Assembly: GCF_018336815.1 (NCBI RefSeq) | Contig: NZ_CP050497.1 | Coordinates: forward strand, 682,001 to 746,000 | Length of the DNA stretch: 64,000 bases | DNA from: Treponema vincentii | GTDB taxonomy: Bacteria > Spirochaetota > Spirochaetia > Treponematales > Treponemataceae | Direction: 5' to 3' | Part shown: positions 51,892 through 61,270 of the stretch, piece by piece | How the letters are laid out: the number at the start of each line of letters is the position of its first letter | Numbering within the stretch: position 1 is the stretch's first letter | Position numbers and translations under genes: made by a program | The notes under the pieces: model-generated | Seen by the model: only the letters and a program-made list of their open reading frames with translations | The model's database searches: none | What the model was told of the DNA's origin: nothing

Positions 51892-54800
51892 TTAATAGCT
51901 TCCGATTCTACTTGCAGGATATTTACACGGCTCGCCGGTTACCAGCGCTTTAATCCGGTCAAAATGAGCGCCGCTCTTTATAAACACTCTTTTGCATGCT
52001 CCAAAGCTCCATGCTGAAATAGGATATCCAAAAGCACCAGAACCTAATTCTATGATACTTTCAGGTAATTTAACAACGGCTTTTCTACAAGCATAAAAAG
52101 CTTCCTCACCGATTGTTGTAAGCCGTGTACATAAAGAAAGATCTACGGGTTGCAGCTCCTCACAGAAATCAAACGCGTGGCTACCGATTTCCGTAAGGTT
52201 TGTACATACTGAAAAATCAAAACTTTGCACTTTTTTGCAGCCGGCAAAAGATGAACTATTGATTTTTTGTAAATTTGCAGGGAAAGATATTATACCTGTC
52301 AATTCCGCACAACCAGAAAAAGCGCTATTACCGATTTTGGTAAGCGCCGTACACGATGAGATGTTTAAGCTTTGAAGCTTTTTACAGCCGTAAAAAGCAT
52401 CTGCTCCGATTGTTGTAAGTGTCGCAGGAAAAACGAGTGTTCCGGTCATTTCTTTACAACCGGAAAAAGCAGCCTCACCGATTTCGGTAAGCGCCGTACA
52501 AGCGGAAAAGTCTATACCCTGAAGTTTTTTGCAGTCTTCAAAGGCACCGAGGTACACCGGTCCATCCTTTTTTCCTTTTATGCTTCTAACATTTGCAGGA
52601 AATACAATGATGCCCATCAAATTTTCACATGATCTAAACGTCTCCGGTGCAATTTCAGTGAGTTCCGTGCAAGCTGAAATATTTATACTTTGAAGCTTTT
52701 TACAGTCTTTAAAAGCCTTCGCACCGATCGTTGTAAGTGTTGCAGGGAAAACGAGTGTTCCCGCCATTTCCTCACACTCGCCAAAAGCGCTCTCACCGAT
52801 TTCGGTAAGCGCCGTACACGATGAGATGTTTAAGCTTTGAAGCTTTTTGCAGTATTTAAAAGCCGCCGCACCGATTGTTGTAAGTGTCGCAGGGAAAACA
52901 AGTGTTCCGGTCATTTTCTCACAGTCGGCAAAAGCGCTCTCTCCGATTTCGGTAAGCGCCGTACACGATGAGATGTTTAAGCTTTGAAGCTTTTTACAGC
53001 CGTAAAAAGCACCTGCTCCGATTGTTGTGAGTGTTGCAGGAAAAACGAGTGTTCCGGTCATTTCCTTACATTCGTAAAAAGCGCTCTCACCAATTTCGGT
53101 AAGCGCCGTACATGCGGAAGTGTCTATACCGGTTAAGCCGGTACAATACATAAAAGCCTCTCTGCCGATTGTTTTAAGTTTTGCAGGAAAAACGAGTGTT
53201 CCGGTCATTTCCTTACATTTGTAAAAAGCGCCCGCACCGATTTCGGTAAGCTCTGTACACGCGGAAAGGTTTATATCTATCTTTATTTTAGTCCACCAAG
53301 TAAAAGGAGTATCGCCTATTTTTTGAAGACTTGTCGGAAGAAAAACCATCCCCTCCATTTCTGTACAGCCCCAAAAAGCACTCGTACCAATTTCGGTAAG
53401 TTCCCTACACGAGGAAGTATTTATTCCGGTTAAGCTAGTACAGTTCTTAAACGCTTCTTTGCCGATTGTTTTAAGTTTTGCAGGGAAAATGAGTGTTCCC
53501 CTTATTCCTGTATGATAGAAAGATTGCTCACCGATTTCGGTAAGCTCGGCACAAGAGGAAAAATCTACCCTTTGAAGATTCTCAAGGTTTGCAAAAGCTT
53601 GCTTACCGACTGTTTTAAGACTTGCAGGGAAAACAATCTCTGTCATATTTATACAACCGGAAAAAGCTTCCTTTCCGATGTCAAGAGGCGCCGTACAGGT
53701 GGAAAAATCTATACTCCGGAGTTTTTTACAATCGAGAAAAGCAGATCTATCAATTTTTTCAAGTTTTGGGGAGAAATTAATAGCGGTCAATCCCTCACAA
53801 CGGGAAAAAGCCTCCTCCTCGATTTCGGTTAGCTCCATACAAGTGGAAAAATCAAGGCTTTGAAGTTTTGAACAGCCTCTAAAAGCCTGTAGATCGATTT
53901 TTTTAAGACTTTTAGGGAAAACTATTGTTGCTAATTCCGTACAGCCAGAAAAAGCCCACATGTCGATTTCGGTAAGTTTCGTACACGATGAGATGTTTAA
54001 ACCTTGCAGCTTTGTACAGCTAGAAAAAGCCCCCGCACCAATTTTGGTAAGCTCCGTGCAAGCTAAAATATTTATACTCTGAAGCTTTGTGCAGTCGTAA
54101 AAAGCATTCGCTCCGATTGTTGTAAGAGTTGCAGGAAAAACGAGTGTTCCCGCCATTTCTTCACACCCGACAAAAGAGTACTCACCGATTTCGATAAGAG
54201 AATCAGCTTGAGAGAGATTAAGCTGTTCTATCGGAGTTTCTGCAAAAGCATTTCGCCCGATTTTTGTAATAATCTCTTCGCCTATTTTGCCGGGGATAAC
54301 CAGCACTTTGGGTAAATCGTTCTTTGCACAGGTATAACCGGTTATGGTGCCTTTTCCGTCCGTTTCAAAAAGAGAAGAATCCGCCGGTACGTCTTTTAAT
54401 TCCTCGGTACCGGCAAAAACGGTTTCGTCTTTTGTAAAGGTTTTTGCACCGGTAAGCATCTCTCCGTCTTTACCGGTAAGTCGCCATTCTTTAACCGCGT
54501 GTTTCTCTTTAACAGTGATTCGAGCCTCTGCTGCGGCTTTAAGGTTTTTCCACATTGCGCCGCTTACAGCACTAAAGGTTACGGGCGAGTTCACCGTTAC
54601 CCCTTCGTCCCCCGTAACGGTGATAGTAATTCTGGCAGGAGCCGGATCGGTGCTCTTGCGGGAAACAGCGCATACGGTTTCATCTTTGGTAAAAGTATCC
54701 GCATCATCCAAATAGGCACCTTCGGAAGTGCCGCGCTTCCAGCCGTCCGTTATACGGCCATCTTTTAACATTACCATGCCTTCTGCCTGCGTTTTTATAT

Positions 54801-55227
54801 CCTTCCAAAGGGAACCTTTCTCTACCGTAAGCGTATGTTCGGGGCGCAGGCCGTAGCCTTCATCGGCATTCACTGTTATCGTAATGGGAGTGTTGATATG
54901 CTTCTGTTTTGAAAGTGCAAAAACCGTTGCGTTTTCGGTAAACCGGTAATCGTCGCTCAATCCCATTCCGTCTTTGCCGCCGAGCTTCCAACCGTCTCCC
55001 TCAAATCCGTCGGCATAGGTAACCCGGATACGTGCTTTCACGTCCTGCCACTGCGTCCCATTATTAACCTGAAAGGTATTCGGTTCCTGTACAACGGTGT
55101 GCTCATCACCTGTTACGGTAACAGTGACGATACTGTTGCGGCTTTCTACATTGGGTTTACACCCGAAAACCGGTACACTTAACAAAGCGACGAATACGGC
55201 GAATGCGAAAACATGGGGACACTTCAT
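51892..55227 (-). CDS. large leucine-rich-repeat (BspA/TpLRR) lipoprotein
   Basis: A 1,111-residue surface lipoprotein. Signal peptide MKCPHVFAFAVFVALLSVPV with lipobox VFGC. Residues about 30-285 are three 80-residue beta units sharing W(K/Q)D(V/I)KxxA, GWKxGxxxG and TxDETVxAxxK motifs, each starting TVTVTGDE-like. Residues about 310-1080 are some thirty BspA/LRR_5 repeats of about 23 residues, pattern LTEIGESAFxxCxxLxxIxF-PxxLxxIG. Some repeats are almost identical in DNA (SSCTALTEIGESAF recurs), so the locus can recombine. Related treponemal and Tannerella proteins bind fibronectin, other bacteria and host cells. ATG 55227 follows AAGGAGCTTACC. Confidence 0.9.
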   Translation of the reverse strand: MKCPHVFAFAVFVALLSVPVFGCKPNVESRNSIVTVTVTGDEHTVVQEPNTFQVNNGTQWQDVKARIRVTYADGFEGDGWKLGGKDGMGLSDDYRFTENATVFALSKQKHINTPITITVNADEGYGLRPEHTLTVEKGSLWKDIKTQAEGMVMLKDGRITDGWKRGTSEGAYLDDADTFTKDETVCAVSRKSTDPAPARITITVTGDEGVTVNSPVTFSAVSGAMWKNLKAAAEARITVKEKHAVKEWRLTGKDGEMLTGAKTFTKDETVFAGTEELKDVPADSSLFETDGKGTITGYTCAKNDLPKVLVIPGKIGEEIITKIGRNAFAETPIEQLNLSQADSLIEIGEYSFVGCEEMAGTLVFPATLTTIGANAFYDCTKLQSINILACTELTKIGAGAFSSCTKLQGLNISSCTKLTEIDMWAFSGCTELATIVFPKSLKKIDLQAFRGCSKLQSLDFSTCMELTEIEEEAFSRCEGLTAINFSPKLEKIDRSAFLDCKKLRSIDFSTCTAPLDIGKEAFSGCINMTEIVFPASLKTVGKQAFANLENLQRVDFSSCAELTEIGEQSFYHTGIRGTLIFPAKLKTIGKEAFKNCTSLTGINTSSCRELTEIGTSAFWGCTEMEGMVFLPTSLQKIGDTPFTWWTKIKIDINLSACTELTEIGAGAFYKCKEMTGTLVFPAKLKTIGREAFMYCTGLTGIDTSACTALTEIGESAFYECKEMTGTLVFPATLTTIGAGAFYGCKKLQSLNISSCTALTEIGESAFADCEKMTGTLVFPATLTTIGAAAFKYCKKLQSLNISSCTALTEIGESAFGECEEMAGTLVFPATLTTIGAKAFKDCKKLQSINISACTELTEIAPETFRSCENLMGIIVFPANVRSIKGKKDGPVYLGAFEDCKKLQGIDFSACTALTEIGEAAFSGCKEMTGTLVFPATLTTIGADAFYGCKKLQSLNISSCTALTKIGNSAFSGCAELTGIISFPANLQKINSSSFAGCKKVQSFDFSVCTNLTEIGSHAFDFCEELQPVDLSLCTRLTTIGEEAFYACRKAVVKLPESIIELGSGAFGYPISAWSFGACKRVFIKSGAHFDRIKALVTGEPCKYPASRIGSY

Positions 55228-55431
55228 GGTAAGCTCCTTTATGATGATGCTTCTTTGTGATTAATTGATAAGAATTTCGTACTTTTGCAAATATACGGGC
55301 ATCTGCGTTGTCTATTTGCAAAAGGCTAATAGCTGAACTTGCTCCGGCTATAGATACGTATTTCATGGGATACGAAAAAAGAGTGTATCCTATGTAGACC
55401 TGAAAACAATAAACAAAGAAAATAATAAGAT

Positions 55432-55482
55432 TTGAATTTATTAAGTCTATACTATATAATGACTTGATATGGGGGGGGGGGG
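55432..55482 (+). promoter_or_regulatory. promoter-like sequence running into a G12 tract
   Basis: In the 549-base gap before the LRR gene, TTGAAT (55432-55437), a 17-base spacer and TATAAT (55455-55460) form a good promoter pointing right. Twelve G follow at 55471-55482, starting about at the +4 position. No convincing gene lies downstream on the plus strand; on the minus strand the tract is C12 about 245 bases upstream of the LRR start. No other feature is seen in 55228-55776. Confidence 0.55.
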
Positions 55483-55776
55483 CAAGCTCAATACGCAATG
55501 CGGCTGCCTGCATTACGCAGAGCTTACGGAAAGAGAAAAGTGAGTTTGCAGCGTATAAACTTTGCAACATAATATGGAGAAGTATACCACGGGTACGGAG
55601 TGGTGTCAAATACAACCGGAAAAAATCCACGGAAATCAGTTTTTGCCATTTTCATAGGTTTTGAGGCCGAAATTACCGGAAAAATACTAAAAAAGCACCT
55701 CATTTTTTCTAAAAACATCATAGAAATGGTTAGATTGCAATATCATTTTTCAAAAACTGAGTTCCATGGAAAACAT

Positions 55777-56454
55777 CTACTTAAACAAGGAGCGGGGAAC
55801 AACAATTTCCGGCATACCCGAAGAATACGGTCCGACTTGATATTGGCTGAAGATAATACGGACGGAATTTTTTTCAAGCTTAAAGATTGCAAAATTTTCT
55901 TTTGTCGGTTCAGTGCCTTTGTTAATCCAATCCTCGTCGGAGGAAAATTTCTGTTTTTTAACTTGAGCATTCAGCTGTTTACGCGCCTCAGTTGAAAGAG
56001 CTGCCAGCCAATCTTTCCGCGCCGGTTGTAAAGCTTCTTCTAATGAGAGCAGTTTTTTGGTTTGCTTGCTGTAGGTTATCGGGATGAGGAAGGTGCTTCC
56101 ATGCGCCCCGCCGGCATATTGATAGACATTCAGCAGAAAACTGATATGATTGGCATCCTCGTATACTGAGCTGCTGTCGATATCGAATTCAAAAACTTGC
56201 GGATAGGCGGGCGCTTCTGCAGAAAAGAATTCGTTATTAAAAGCTTCAAGATTCTTTTGCACGATGTCCGAAACTTGCGCGTTTAGAAGCGGCTCTTTTT
56301 CAAAAACGGGATAGTCGATGTCGGCCTCATAGCTGATTCCCTTTTTCTTGTTTTTATCTTTATCCTTTGCATAGACCGCGAGCGGCAGGCAGCACAGCAT
56401 CAAAATAAAACCGAATGTTGCACTTATACGTAAAGTGCGATGAAAATTTTTCAT
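55777..56454 (-). CDS. exported DUF3298/DUF4163 protein (RsiV-like fold)
   Basis: A 225-residue exported protein. Signal peptide MKNFHRTLRISATFGFILML ... VYA, then a Lys/Asp-rich linker. The mature part matches the DUF4163-DUF3298 pair as in RsiV and PdaC: SYEADIDYPVFEKEPLLNAQ VSDIV, the YQYAGGAHGSTFLIPITYSK signature, and C-terminal VRIIFSQYQVGPYSSGMPEIVVPRSLF. RsiV binds lysozyme and some relatives bind peptidoglycan or deacetylases; here the role is unknown. ATG 56454 follows CAGGAGAATAAT. Confidence 0.82.
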   Translation of the reverse strand: MKNFHRTLRISATFGFILMLCCLPLAVYAKDKDKNKKKGISYEADIDYPVFEKEPLLNAQVSDIVQKNLEAFNNEFFSAEAPAYPQVFEFDIDSSSVYEDANHISFLLNVYQYAGGAHGSTFLIPITYSKQTKKLLSLEEALQPARKDWLAALSTEARKQLNAQVKKQKFSSDEDWINKGTEPTKENFAIFKLEKNSVRIIFSQYQVGPYSSGMPEIVVPRSLFK

Positions 56455-56607
56455 ATTATTCTCCTGTAAAAATATCTAGTCGTGTGTACCGATAACTGAT
56501 AAAACAGCTGCAAAGTCTGAAAGGTTACCGCAGACATGGCATATGCATTGAGAGAACGGCATTATAACTGCTCGATTGTATGATAGTATGATAATAGCTG
56601 CACCCCC

Positions 56608-57348
56608 TTACAGCTTTTGAAGCTGATGCACCGTACTCTTAAAATCCTTCGCGTATTCCGCAGTAAAGGAGAAAGGTTCGCTCGTCCGAGGATGCTTGCC
56701 TTCCAATTGATAGGCATGCAGTGCAAGCCGCCGGATAAGCGGCTGTTCCGTATACACATCACCGCGCCATCGCTGCTTGAGCTTGGAAAGAAGCACCGGT
56801 TTGCCGCTGCCGTAAAGGGAATCGCAGACAATCGGATAACCGGCTGCTGCTAGGTGAGCCCTAATCTGGTGCGTTCTGCCGGTAATGGGACGAGCTTCAA
56901 GCAGGGAGAATTGCCGAAAGGTTTCCAGCACCGTAAAGTGCGTTATCGCATCTTTGCCGCGCCGTTTATCCACAACGGTACGGTGTAGTGCATCCCCGTC
57001 GGCACGCAGCGGCAGGTCAACGGTAAACTGTTCTTCCGGTACCCGCCCGTGAATCAACAGCCGGTAGATTTTCTTTATTTCTCTATCTTGAAATGCGGCG
57101 TTCAACGCACGGTGCGCTTCCGCATTGAGGGCATAGAGCAAGATGCCGGAGGTGTCTTTATCAATCCGGTGCACAGCATAGAGTTTTTGACACAGCGGTG
57201 CAATCTGCGGTAGCTGTTTTTGAATGAGCAGGTCGAGCCGCGGGGCTTCACTATCCCAACGGTCGGCAGCAACTAAAAGACCGGCGGCTTTATTCACCGC
57301 AATCATATCTTCATCGGCATAAATCAGCGTAAAGGGCGTTTTTTTCAT
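56608..57348 (-). CDS. RluA-family pseudouridine synthase
   Basis: A 246-residue pseudouridine synthase modifying rRNA or tRNA uridines. Motifs: IAVNKAAGLLVAADR (motif I), the catalytic HRIDKDTSGILLYA (Asp about residue 66), KIYRLLIHGR, RPITGRTHQIRAHLAAAGYP and CDSLYGSG. There is no N-terminal S4 domain, so it is of the RluA/RluC short type; which nucleotide it modifies cannot be read. ATG 57348 overlaps the upstream stop (TGATG) with GAGAGG eight bases earlier, so translation is coupled to the upstream gene. Confidence 0.9.
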   Translation of the reverse strand: MKKTPFTLIYADEDMIAVNKAAGLLVAADRWDSEAPRLDLLIQKQLPQIAPLCQKLYAVHRIDKDTSGILLYALNAEAHRALNAAFQDREIKKIYRLLIHGRVPEEQFTVDLPLRADGDALHRTVVDKRRGKDAITHFTVLETFRQFSLLEARPITGRTHQIRAHLAAAGYPIVCDSLYGSGKPVLLSKLKQRWRGDVYTEQPLIRRLALHAYQLEGKHPRTSEPFSFTAEYAKDFKSTVHQLQKL

Positions 57349-58265
57349 CAAGCATTCCTCTCATTCCTCAATTTTAAAAATCGGATTAATTCTGCGTAGC
57401 TTTCGCAATCGGGTAAAATGGAAGGGGTGCCGTATTCGGGAGAGATTAATACGTGGGCATCAAGCGCCTGCGAAAAGAGCGCAGGGTATTCGGCTTCGGG
57501 AATATGAGGGAAGAGATACCAGCCTTTTTGTGTCCATATACTGGGGACGAGGCGCACCGCTTCGGCTTTTCGATTGAGCGCCGCCTGCCGTTTCTTTACT
57601 ATTATACGGCTTACCCTTGCGCTGCGTCCTGCCGCCTCCGAATGGTGCTCGTCTGCTAGTTTGAGCTCATCGAGTTTAATTTCTTTGAGTTGAAGTTCTT
57701 CCATCTTACGCTTCAAATCGAAAAATGCCCGCGCAAGGCTGTACGCAAGCGGCGGAAACAGTATATCAGAAGGAGGCAAGCGTTCTTCAAATCGACTTCC
57801 CGCAGCGATAATGCCGCACGGTACCGGATAGGCGGGCGTTACCAGCATGAGACTATCGGCTATCGGCTCCTTAGAATCGGAAGCGGAATCAAAGTCTAAA
57901 AACGGCCGCCATACCGGCAGCGGCTGTACCGCATCGGTTTGACCGGCATATAGCACAGAACCGGCTATCCGTTCCGCCTTATCCTGCGTTTCATACCAGC
58001 GGATAACGGGATAATCCGGCAGCAGGGCTTCCAACGCACGCCGTAGTTGAGCATCGGCCTTGGTCGGCAAAAAGCCGGTGAGTCCCTTATCCAGAAATTG
58101 CTTACAAACCAGATTCGCTTGTCCTGTTCTTCGGCCTAAAATAGCCTTTCCTCCGTCAAGCCACAGGTCGAGCAGCCGGACATTCTTTTCCGTGTATAAA
58201 TAGTAACCGCGGGCGCGCCGAACGTTTCCGTACCGCTTGCGGATTTCAGTATAAATATCGATCAT
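57348..58265 (-). CDS. unknown protein with aminotransferase-like N-terminal segment
   Basis: A protein of about 305 residues from ATG 58265 (longer starts at 58328 and 58355 are possible). The N-terminal block RKRYGNVRRARGYYLYTEKN VRLLDLWLDGGKAILG recalls class III PLP aminotransferases (RGxGxYLYDxDGxRYLDxxxG), but the PLP lysine region and the rest of the fold are not recognisable and the length is short. The central part is helical (LARAFFDLKRKMEELQLKEIKLDELK). It is translationally coupled to the pseudouridine synthase. The function is unknown; a degenerate aminotransferase is one reading. Confidence 0.55.
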   Translation of the reverse strand: MIDIYTEIRKRYGNVRRARGYYLYTEKNVRLLDLWLDGGKAILGRRTGQANLVCKQFLDKGLTGFLPTKADAQLRRALEALLPDYPVIRWYETQDKAERIAGSVLYAGQTDAVQPLPVWRPFLDFDSASDSKEPIADSLMLVTPAYPVPCGIIAAGSRFEERLPPSDILFPPLAYSLARAFFDLKRKMEELQLKEIKLDELKLADEHHSEAAGRSARVSRIIVKKRQAALNRKAEAVRLVPSIWTQKGWYLFPHIPEAEYPALFSQALDAHVLISPEYGTPSILPDCESYAELIRFLKLRNERNA

Positions 58266-58382
58266 TAGGGCGCTATCATCGCATAACGGCAAAAAAACTA
58301 CAAGAGAACAGGTGCTCAGGGAACGCATCAGCTCTCTTTTTAATCTCCCCGCCAAATAAGGAGACCTAATGCGGGTACCCTG

Positions 58383-58793
58383 CTACAAAAACAGCAGGGA
58401 GCCTACGGTGATGAGTACGCTGCCGAGGGCGGTTTTCATCGTTATCTTTTCATGCAAGATAAGGCACGACAGAATCAGCGTAAAGACAACGCTCAGCTTA
58501 TCGATTGGCGCAACGCGCGACACTTCGCCGATTTGTATCGCCTTAAAATAGCATAGCCATGACGCACCGGTTGCAAGCCCCGAAAGAACAAGAAACACCC
58601 AATTAGCGACTGTTAAATCCTTTATACCTTTGATGTTCCCGGTTGCAAAAATAATTCCCCACGCCAGCACAAGCACCACAACGGTTCTTATCGCCGTTGC
58701 AAGCGTTGAGTCGATGCTTTTCATACCATATTTTGCAAAAATCGACGTAAAAGCGGCAAACACCGCCGAAAGGAATGCAAATAATTTCCACAT
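58383..58793 (-). CDS. single-domain EamA-family transporter
   Basis: A 136-residue membrane protein with four or five helices (LFAFLSAVFAAFTSIFAKYG; TVVVLVLAWGIIFATGNI; WVFLVLSGLATGASWLCYF; VVFTLILSCLILHE; ALGSVLITVGSLLFL). It is one EamA repeat, half of the usual DMT exporter, so it probably works as a homodimer like small DMT proteins. Conserved ARIG-like patch SRVAPIDKLSVVFTLI is present. No Shine-Dalgarno; TATACT (complement of 58800-58805) ends six bases before ATG 58793, suggesting a leaderless message. Confidence 0.85.
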   Translation of the reverse strand: MWKLFAFLSAVFAAFTSIFAKYGMKSIDSTLATAIRTVVVLVLAWGIIFATGNIKGIKDLTVANWVFLVLSGLATGASWLCYFKAIQIGEVSRVAPIDKLSVVFTLILSCLILHEKITMKTALGSVLITVGSLLFL

Positions 58794-58933
58794 AAGTTCA
58801 GTATATACTGAAATACATTCAATAATATAGGGCGCTATGGAGCAAAGCAGAGGCGGAGCAGGAATTCATTTACAAAACGATCTACAAAACGTCGGTAAAT
58901 GAGAGCTAAAAGAAACAAAAAGATAGGAAGCGC

Positions 58934-58976
58934 TTGATTTTTTTTAAAAACTATGATATATTAAGAATCATTACTA
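58934..58976 (+). promoter_or_regulatory. peroxiredoxin promoter with PerR/Fur-like box
   Basis: TTGATT (58934-58939), 17-base spacer, TATATT (58957-58962). Directly downstream TAAGAATCATTACTA (58962-58976) agrees with the PerR consensus TTATAATNATTATAA at 10 of 14 defined positions and sits over the likely start site. Peroxide-responsive repression of the peroxiredoxin gene would make sense. Confidence 0.5.
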
Positions 58977-58994
58977 AGATTCAAGGAGATACTT

Positions 58995-59642
58995 ATGGAC
59001 GAAAGAATTAACATGCCGCTCTTAGGCGATGCATTTCCCACTTTACAAGTGCAAACCACACAAGGACCGATGACATTACCGGCAGATATGAAAGGTTCGT
59101 GGTTTATCGTGTTCAGCCATCCTGCCGATTTTACCCCTGTATGCACAACAGAGTTTGTCGGTTTTCAGGAATTGATGCCCGAATTTGAAAAACTCGGCGT
59201 AAAATTAGTCGGTCTTTCCGTCGATCAGGTATTCAGCCATATTAAATGGATTGAATGGATGAAAAACAAGCTCAATGTACAGATTACCTTCCCCGTCATT
59301 GCCGCAAATGATTCTATCGCAAATGCGCTTGGTCTGCTGCATCCCGGTAAAGGAACAAACACCGTTCGTGCCGTATTCATCGTTGATCCCGAGGGAAAAC
59401 TCCGGTTGGTACTGTATTATCCGCAGGAAATCGGCAGAAACATGAAAGAAATCCTGCGCGCGGTAAAGGCTTTGCAGATTTCCGACAAAGAAGATGTAGC
59501 GCTGCCTGCCAACTGGCCTGAAAACGGCTTAATTAAAGATCACGTGATTATACCGCCTGCTTCTAACGTAAAAGACGCCGAAAAGCGGCTCAAGGAATAC
59601 GAGGGCTTTGACTGGTGGTTCTGCCACAAAGCGTTAAAGTAG
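58995..59642 (+). CDS. peroxiredoxin (Prx6-type)
   Basis: A 215-residue thiol peroxidase. Peroxidatic Cys in [16 protein letters not shown] (about residue 48), the catalytic Thr/Arg environment in [22 protein letters not shown], and the longer C-terminus typical of Prx6 ([36 protein letters not shown]). The Cys in WWFCHK is in the position where archaeal Prx6 proteins carry a C-terminal cysteine, so a two-Cys mechanism is possible. It defends this oxygen-sensitive cell against peroxides. ATG 58995 follows CAAGGAGATACTT; regulation probably through the PerR-like box. Confidence 0.92.
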   Translation: MDERINMPLLGDAFPTLQVQTTQGPMTLPADMKGSWFIVFSHPADFTPVCTTEFVGFQELMPEFEKLGVKLVGLSVDQVFSHIKWIEWMKNKLNVQITFPVIAANDSIANALGLLHPGKGTNTVRAVFIVDPEGKLRLVLYYPQEIGRNMKEILRAVKALQISDKEDVALPANWPENGLIKDHVIIPPASNVKDAEKRLKEYEGFDWWFCHKALK

Positions 59643-59667
59643 CTGATACGTAAAGTAACGAACTAAG

Positions 59668-59750
59668 TGCGGTTATCTGTTAAGGAAACACTGATTAATT
59701 CGAATGCGAATGAATCAGCACTTCCCTAAGGGTAACCGCGTAAGTTAAAA
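59668..59750. repeat. nested palindrome after the peroxiredoxin gene
   Basis: GCGGTTA (near 59670) pairs with TAACCGC (near 59734), and between them CACTGATTAATTCG/CGAATGAATCAG forms a stem with loop AATG. It could end the peroxiredoxin transcript, but there is no T-run; it resembles the other structured intergenic elements here. Confidence 0.4.
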
Positions 59751-59798
59751 ATATTAAACGAAACCTCTAGAAACTTTGAGCAACAGCTCTCAATCCGG

Positions 59799-60314
59799 TT
59801 ATCGTCCTCTAAAGAATAAAACGATGCTGATAATACCGTGATAGATAAAGTCGAAGCCGATCAGGTAGGCGACGAACAGGCTGGTAAAGAGCGGATGCAT
59901 AAGCATAACGATTCCGCAGATGATACCCAGTATGCCGACTAATAGTAAATAAAAACCGCCTCTTCTGGTTATGTAGCGGATTTTAAAACTGATAACAAAA
60001 CGTGTAATACCGCTGAATAATATCCAACAGGCAAAAAGATACGGAATAAATGTTGCAGCTGCAAACAAAGGACTGGACAGTACGAGAATTGAAAGCAGAA
60101 TGGTGAGAATACCGTTCAGCAAAACAATCAAGATATGATCTTCTTTGTCTGCAAAATAATGGATAATTTCATAAACGCCGTTTATAAACATAACCACTGC
60201 GAAAAAAAACGAAAGCGATACCAAGCTGGTAATCGGGCTGACGAACATATAGATACCTGCAATAATAGAAAGGATACCTACTACCAACGCCGTAATACGG
60301 AACTCTTTTCTCAT
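59799..60314 (-). CDS. HdeD-family membrane protein (DUF308)
   Basis: A 171-residue inner-membrane protein with six helices in pairs (ALVVGILSIIAGIYMFVSPI; LVSLSFFFAVVMFINGVYEI; LIVLLNGILTILLSILVLSS; ATFIPYLFACWILFSGITRF; GFYLLLVGILGIICGIVMLM; LFVAYLIGFDFIYHGIISIV). This matches HdeD/DUF308 proteins, linked in E. coli to acid resistance. ATG 60314 is chosen because AAGGAGAAGAT precedes it; the longer frame has no ribosome site. Confidence 0.87.
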   Translation of the reverse strand: MRKEFRITALVVGILSIIAGIYMFVSPITSLVSLSFFFAVVMFINGVYEIIHYFADKEDHILIVLLNGILTILLSILVLSSPLFAAATFIPYLFACWILFSGITRFVISFKIRYITRRGGFYLLLVGILGIICGIVMLMHPLFTSLFVAYLIGFDFIYHGIISIVLFFRGR

Positions 60315-60460
60315 ATCTTCTCCTTTAAGAATTATATTCCTAGTAAAAAGGGTATATGCCGTATCATATTTTGTCAAGCCGGAAGTATGTTAAAGCTAAA
60401 GTTTATAGGACATCCCTAAAACGGTAAATCTAGCTGTCAGGAAGTAATTACCGTATCCGC

Positions 60461-61270
60461 TTAATTCAGTTTTAAATGCAAAATAATAGTTCGGCCTCCA
60501 TCATCGCACACTTTCATCGCGATACGGGTATACAGTTTTAATTTACGTTTCAGCATCTTCCGCGCGGTGGTGTAAAAGGTACGCTGCTCTATAAGTTCCA
60601 TCCCGCATTTTCGCGCAAAGGCAGAACCGTCATCCACATAAAAATACATCTGTGCCGAAGTGTTACCTGTTTTTTGTACATACTTATTGGCATACTTTAT
60701 ACCGATTGCATTTGTCGCATCAAAAATTAATTCACCCTTTGGGAATCGCTCCTTAAGCGCCGATAAAAAGGCAAGAACTTTTTCTTCGCGGAAATACTGA
60801 AAGACGCCGGATACAATCAGCAAGGTCGGGATAGAGCTATCGATACCTTCCATCCACTCCAGTTTAAAAATATCTGCGCCGATCAGTGTTTCGTTTTCTC
60901 GTGTAGCCAAAATATTTTTACGCAAGGTTATCACTTCGGGTAAGTCGATTTCGTAAAAAGGAGCTTTAATTTCAGATAATCTAAACGCAGCCGTTTCCAA
61001 TCCAGCTCCGAGATTGACGATGTTACATTTTTCATGCTTGGCATAAAAATTTTTTATCATTTCGTCAAAATTATAATAGCGGGCGACTGAAGCAAGCATC
61101 GTATATTGGGACGACGATTTCCAAATCCGTTCAAATGTACCTGCCGGAATTTTTGATTCCAACGATAAAGCTGTTTCATCATAAAAATATTCAGGGAACT
61201 GTTTAGATGCATAAATCCGCGCAGCCATCGGTATAAGCATTGTATCGGCTACGCCGTTAAATTCGTTCAT
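60461..61270 (-). CDS. class I SAM-dependent methyltransferase (LCMT/PPM1-like)
   Basis: A 269-residue methyltransferase of the leucine carboxyl methyltransferase (PPM1/TcmP) family. Features: VADTMLIPMAARIYASKQFP EYFYDETA at the N-terminus, SAM motif IVNLGAGLETAAFRLSE (about residue 84), YEIDLPEVITLRK (acidic ribose contact) and LLIVSGVFQYFREEKVLAFL. The substrate is probably a small metabolite; bacteria lack PP2A. ATG 61270 with GGAGGTTGTT is preferred to 61282. Confidence 0.85.
   Translation of the reverse strand: MNEFNGVADTMLIPMAARIYASKQFPEYFYDETALSLESKIPAGTFERIWKSSSQYTMLASVARYYNFDEMIKNFYAKHEKCNIVNLGAGLETAAFRLSEIKAPFYEIDLPEVITLRKNILATRENETLIGADIFKLEWMEGIDSSIPTLLIVSGVFQYFREEKVLAFLSALKERFPKGELIFDATNAIGIKYANKYVQKTGNTSAQMYFYVDDGSAFARKCGMELIEQRTFYTTARKMLKRKLKLYTRIAMKVCDDGGRTIILHLKLN

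Noticed and set aside
52300-54200. Regular short repeats considered as CRISPR or minisatellite
   Set aside because: They are the coding repeats of the LRR lipoprotein, in frame and without unique spacers.
55157-55630. Minus-strand 157-codon open frame overlapping the LRR start
   Set aside because: It reads through the promoter region and the C12 tract and overlaps the signal peptide of the LRR gene in another frame.
55464-55664. Plus-strand open frame running through the G12 tract
   Set aside because: TTG start, no ribosome site, composition not protein-like; kept only as a promoter/tract observation.
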